NCBI RefSeq assembly: GCF_020379485.1
Contig: NC_063448.1
Location: 14,593,726 to 14,657,725 of the forward strand
DNA from: Brassica napus
Lineage: Eukaryota; Streptophyta; Magnoliopsida; Brassicales; Brassicaceae
Length of the DNA: 64,000 bases
Reading direction: 5' to 3'
The position numbers and the translations under genes are program-made. Below, in pieces: positions 60,763 through 64,000 of the stretch; within the stretch, counting starts at the first letter, position 1, and every line of letters begins with the position of its first letter. Below the pieces are notes generated by a model that saw only the letters and a list, made by a program, of their open reading frames with translations, did no database searches and was not told the origin of the DNA.

Positions 60763-62081
60763 AGGCAAAGGTGAGAGATAGGATGACTCACCAGTGATCG
60801 GACGAGACGTGCTTGGGTCCATCGACTCATCACCGATTGTGTACACCCGTGGCATGATGGCCTGCCTCTTTGCCGCCGGCTGAGGCCCATCACTCGGACG
60901 CTTCCCAACAGATTGTGCATCCTTCGGACACTGATTCTTGTAGTGCCCCGTTTCGCCGCAGTTGTAGCACACACGTTCCCCAACACCCTTATTCTGGCTC
61001 TTCGGCCTTAGATCTTCCTCAGGGCAATCACGCACCTTGTGATCCATACTTCCGCAACGGTGACAAGCTCCCGTAGCAGCACGGTAGACACCAGAGTGCA
61101 TCTTCCCGCAAGTCGAACACGCATTGCGACCTATTGCATTCGGCTTGCTGGAAGAGCCAGCCTTCACCGGCTTTTGATTCTTTCCCACATGCTTACCAGG
61201 ATGGACATGCGCCACTAGGGCAAACACCTTGGCTTCCTCACTGATTCCAGCTTCCTGTTCTGCGGCCTTTTCCACCAGTTCGTCCACAGTATCATAGTTG
61301 CGGATCTTACAACGAGTTCAGAGATCAACCCTGAATCCGCGCATGAATTTGCGGACCAAGGAGATTTCCGACTCAGCCTCACAACATACTTCTTGAGGCT
61401 GTTGAATTCCGCTTCATACTCCCTTACAGTCATAGTTCCCTGTTCCAGTCTGAGAAAAGCTCCCTCGAGCTGATCAAATGCTTTCGGCGGAAAATACTTC
61501 CCACGGAATTTGGTCTTAAAGTTGGCCCACGTGCAATGCTCAACACCAATCCGAGCCGCTACACCTCGCCACTAGAGGTGCGCATCACCGTCCAAGTAGT
61601 GGACAACAATGTCCTTCTTGTAAGCAAGAGGACAACAGATTGACTTAAAGTTCCGCCCTATCCTGTCAATCCATTGATCTGCTTCCTTTGGTTTGGAACC
61701 ACCCGAAAAAAACTTTGTTCCCAGTTTCTGCATGTGGTCCATAACCTTGAGGTAAGACGGATTCCTAACAACGTGTGCCTCCTCTCCTTCAGGCACCACG
61801 TTCTCCACTTCCTCCGCAACAGGTGGAGCCACTGGGGGTGCCACCGCAGCAGTCAATCTTGCCAAGACTTGCGCCAAGATAGCCAAAACGGCTTCCAATC
61901 CAACCGGAGCAGCAGCAGCTCCAACAGCAGCACCAGCCGCTGCAGCATTGTTCTAATTTGCTGCATTCTGAGCAGCATTCCGAGCCTCTTCCGTACCAGC
62001 TTCATTCCTGGCCACGTTGCTCGCAGACCCCTCAGGGGTCTCATTCACAGTCCTTCTTGTGGTTTAGTTACTTTTTGCCAT
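60760..62081 (-). pseudogene. Chromovirus gag remnant with zinc knuckles
   Basis: ATG 62079-62081 is followed after five codons by TAA (62064-62066), then TAG at 61953-61955 and 61572-61574. Between them are an Ala/Pro-rich N-terminus and the Gag core (ADQWIDRIGRNFKSICCPLA, GTMTVREYEAEFNSLKKYVV). A frame change near 61385 moves to the frame containing a TGA near 61318, and then the nucleocapsid region with CHRCGSMDHKVRDC and CYNCGETGHYKNQC, two CCHC zinc knuckles preceded by a CSTCGKMHSG-type motif. At least four of the stops can be derived from CAG, CAA or CGA by C-to-T change. Confidence 0.88.
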
Positions 62082-62224
62082 CTGAAACAAGATCACAGGC
62101 AAGTTAGTCAAAACTAACTTGGGATCAGGAAACGGAACACATAATTTACCGCGAGACGGCAGGCTTGGAAGGATGGTTTGCCCCAATAACCCACTATACT
62201 TAGATTGTCCCAGAACTCGACTCT

Positions 62225-62236
62225 GCTCTTATACCA
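62225..62236 (-). other. Primer-binding site of the chromovirus
   Basis: TGGTATAAGAGC on the minus strand, two bases inside the 5' LTR, differs by one base from the common TGGTATCAGAGC initiator-Met primer site. Confidence 0.8.
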
Positions 62237-62238
62237 CT

Positions 62239-63870
62239 TGAAAGGACCCGACCCATTTTTTTGTAACATCAGTACGAGTCTGGCTCGACTTCCTCGATCA
62301 GACTTGGGCCGTTTTCAAATTTTTCCTTACTTAGAATTATTTCAGAGTGTTCGTTCTTTTTCAGACAGTCAAGTAAAACATAATACGATTTGAATAGATA
62401 ATCTGAGATTCGAGTTAACAAGTCAGTTCACTATAGGCTATTACATGTTAATCTCGTCATATATCTACCCAAACCCACCATCCTTCCTTCCTGCCCTTGT
62501 CCCGCGTTCAAGCTATGTCTTTACCCTTTCGGGTTTGGTCCTGATCTGCATCCAAACAAGGAGGCATAAGCAAACAATATGCTTAGTGAGAGCGGTCATT
62601 CCGTCCCACTTAGCCAAGTAAAGCATTCGAGTCAGTCAGTCAATAAACGGACATGCTTATCATCAGTCAGTTACTTAGCCGACCCAATCGTTCCAAGCCA
62701 GCACGCCATCATATTCAGTCAAGCCCTAGCATGCCAATACGGCTCTAGGCGCATGATCTGATCCAGATGCGTCGATGGAAGGAACCGACTGTTCGGACCA
62801 AGCCAGAACTTAGCAGATAATTCGAATTAGACAAGCAATCAGTACATAGAACATTCCTATCAATCAGACTACGATTCAATACGATAGGCTACGGTCACGC
62901 ACTCACCTTTTTCTTAGAGTCGGTTTGTTCTGTTTGATTCGGTTTCTTCAGACACCTCTTGAGCGGTTTCCGTTGGATCTTCGAACGCTCAGACAGTCGG
63001 ATTCACCCCACAGACGATCGTTCTTGACTCGGACTTGATCAATCCAGCCAAATATCGAAAACTCTCTCTTAATCGGACTTTTCTCTTTCTGAGTTTCTCT
63101 CTCGCTTTTTCTTTCCATTTCCCGTACCGAAAATGGCGAAATAAGACGAAGGAGACGATTAAAATGGGCAGTTGGGCGGTTTAGGCCCGAGAAACTGCCA
63201 AGTTATCCATTCCCGCTTATTTTACTCGCGGCTCTTAATCCGTAACCGCCACCCCGCGCTCCAAAGCGTTCGAGCGCGAGTTTTTCCCCTTTTCGGACTT
63301 TAACTGTTCCCGCCAGTTTTACTTAGACAAAACTCGAGCTAGAGCTGACTGATTCAGTCGACAACTCTAACCGCCTTGTCCGAATCAGACTGAGACTACT
63401 GAATGAGCTCATCTCAGCTTAGCCGACAGTCTTAACTGTCTTGTCTGATTTCAGACAATCCCTATCTAGCCGACTAGTTCAACCGTATTGTCCGAACCCA
63501 ACAACACTTGTCCGGATCCGACCATCGCTGTCCGAAAATTCCGCTTTGCCTGGATTTTCATCGAGTTGCCCGAACATCCTGAGTTTCAACAAACCGAACG
63601 GCCTGTCCAATAACCCGAGCGTAAGACCGACTGATGGAGCTTTGTTTGGCTCAAAAACAGATCCGTTCCTAGCTTTAATCGGGTACATGGTTCCGCTCTA
63701 GTCGCTACTAATCAGGCGCCGATCCAAATTCTCCCATCCACCCACGGAAAGTCCTTCGAACTCTGATCAGCTCTTTCTAGCATAATCCAATCCATTCAGT
63801 ACGTTCTCACAGTTCGGCCAGTCAGTCCTCAGATCAACCTAACATCGATCTTCGGAACACGGTCGCTACA
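62239..63870 (-). repeat. 5' LTR of the chromovirus
   Basis: Partner of 55612-57241. Followed by the right target duplication GTATG at 63871-63875. Confidence 0.96.
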
Positions 63871-64000
63871 GTATGCCCTTTGTCACACAAAAAAAAAAAA
63901 AAAAAAACCCTTGCTACTAAATAAATAAATAAATAAAGAAAATCTAAAAAAACTGGAACAAGTCATCGTCGTCTTCATTCATCCTCGTCGACTGGCGGAT

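Larger units (their letters stand above)
55612..63870 (-). mobile_element. Ty3/gypsy chromovirus (Tekay-like), complete structure, decayed genes, 8,259 bp
   Basis: LTRs of about 1.63 kb (55612-57241 and 62239-63870, TG...CA) are flanked by GTATG (55607-55611 and 63871-63875). The primer site beside the right LTR reads TGGTATAAGAGC on the minus strand, one mismatch from the initiator-Met type. The polypurine tract beside the left LTR is AAGTGGGGGAGAAC. Gene order is gag, protease, RT, RNase H, integrase, chromodomain, which makes it a chromovirus; Tekay-type is my best guess. By eye the LTRs differ at roughly 55-60 sites (about 3.5%). Many stops and frame breaks make it non-autonomous. Confidence 0.96.

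Overview
This is nuclear DNA of a Brassicaceae plant, most likely a Brassica (inferred). The evidence is spliced genes with GT-AG introns and mitochondrial or plastid leader sequences, AT-rich spacers, CACTA, Helitron, Tourist-like and LTR transposons, and a run of single-copy genes in the same order as Arabidopsis thaliana chromosome 1 from At1g22790 to At1g22870 (locus numbers recalled, not searched). Layout, 1-9485: a transposon-rich island. It holds the right end of a CACTA element (1-697), then a probable Helitron ending at 4894 that carries fragments of unrelated genes (signal-peptide exon, RABE/Rab8 GTPase, PPR protein) and two tandem duplications. A broken RPA-like gene, a Tourist-like MITE and a second, eroded Helitron end follow. 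9486-14515: syntenic genes. These are an At1g22790-like protein with a CaaX terminus, the 11-exon NDUFAF5-like methyltransferase (At1g22800) and, on the minus strand, ERF019 (At1g22810). 15361-34333: a large insertion zone between ERF019 and the next syntenic gene. It contains a LINE-type RNase H remnant, a Helitron (16444-25754) that splits a 62-bp tandem repeat and is itself split by a 7,951-bp CACTA element (17508-25458) with TNP2-like and Transposase_24-like genes, and a 6,740-bp Athila-type LTR element (27589-34328) with gag-protease but no visible reverse transcriptase. 35651-54040: an uninterrupted syntenic block of PPR protein (At1g22830), cytochrome c (At1g22840, CYTC-1), a plastid-type SNARE-associated/VTT membrane protein on the minus strand (At1g22850), the CORVET subunit VPS3 (At1g22860, 14 exons, 999 aa) and the SCYL2 pseudokinase (At1g22870, 14 exons, 911 aa). 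55612-63870: a complete but decayed Ty3/gypsy chromovirus with 1.63-kb LTRs and a GTATG target duplication. The host genes are functionally mixed: complex I assembly and electron transfer (NDUFAF5-like, cytochrome c), organelle RNA processing (PPR), and endomembrane/clathrin trafficking (VPS3, SCYL2, VTT protein). They look like an inherited block, not an operon-like unit. The cytochrome c promoter carries site II elements at 11-bp spacing, a recognised mark of nuclear genes for mitochondrial proteins. No clearly novel biochemical system was found. The most notable points are the precisely reconstructable nested Helitron/CACTA insertion, a transposase gene whose start codon is split by an intron, a gene-fragment-carrying Helitron, and a CaaX protein gene with two compensating-looking frame breaks.
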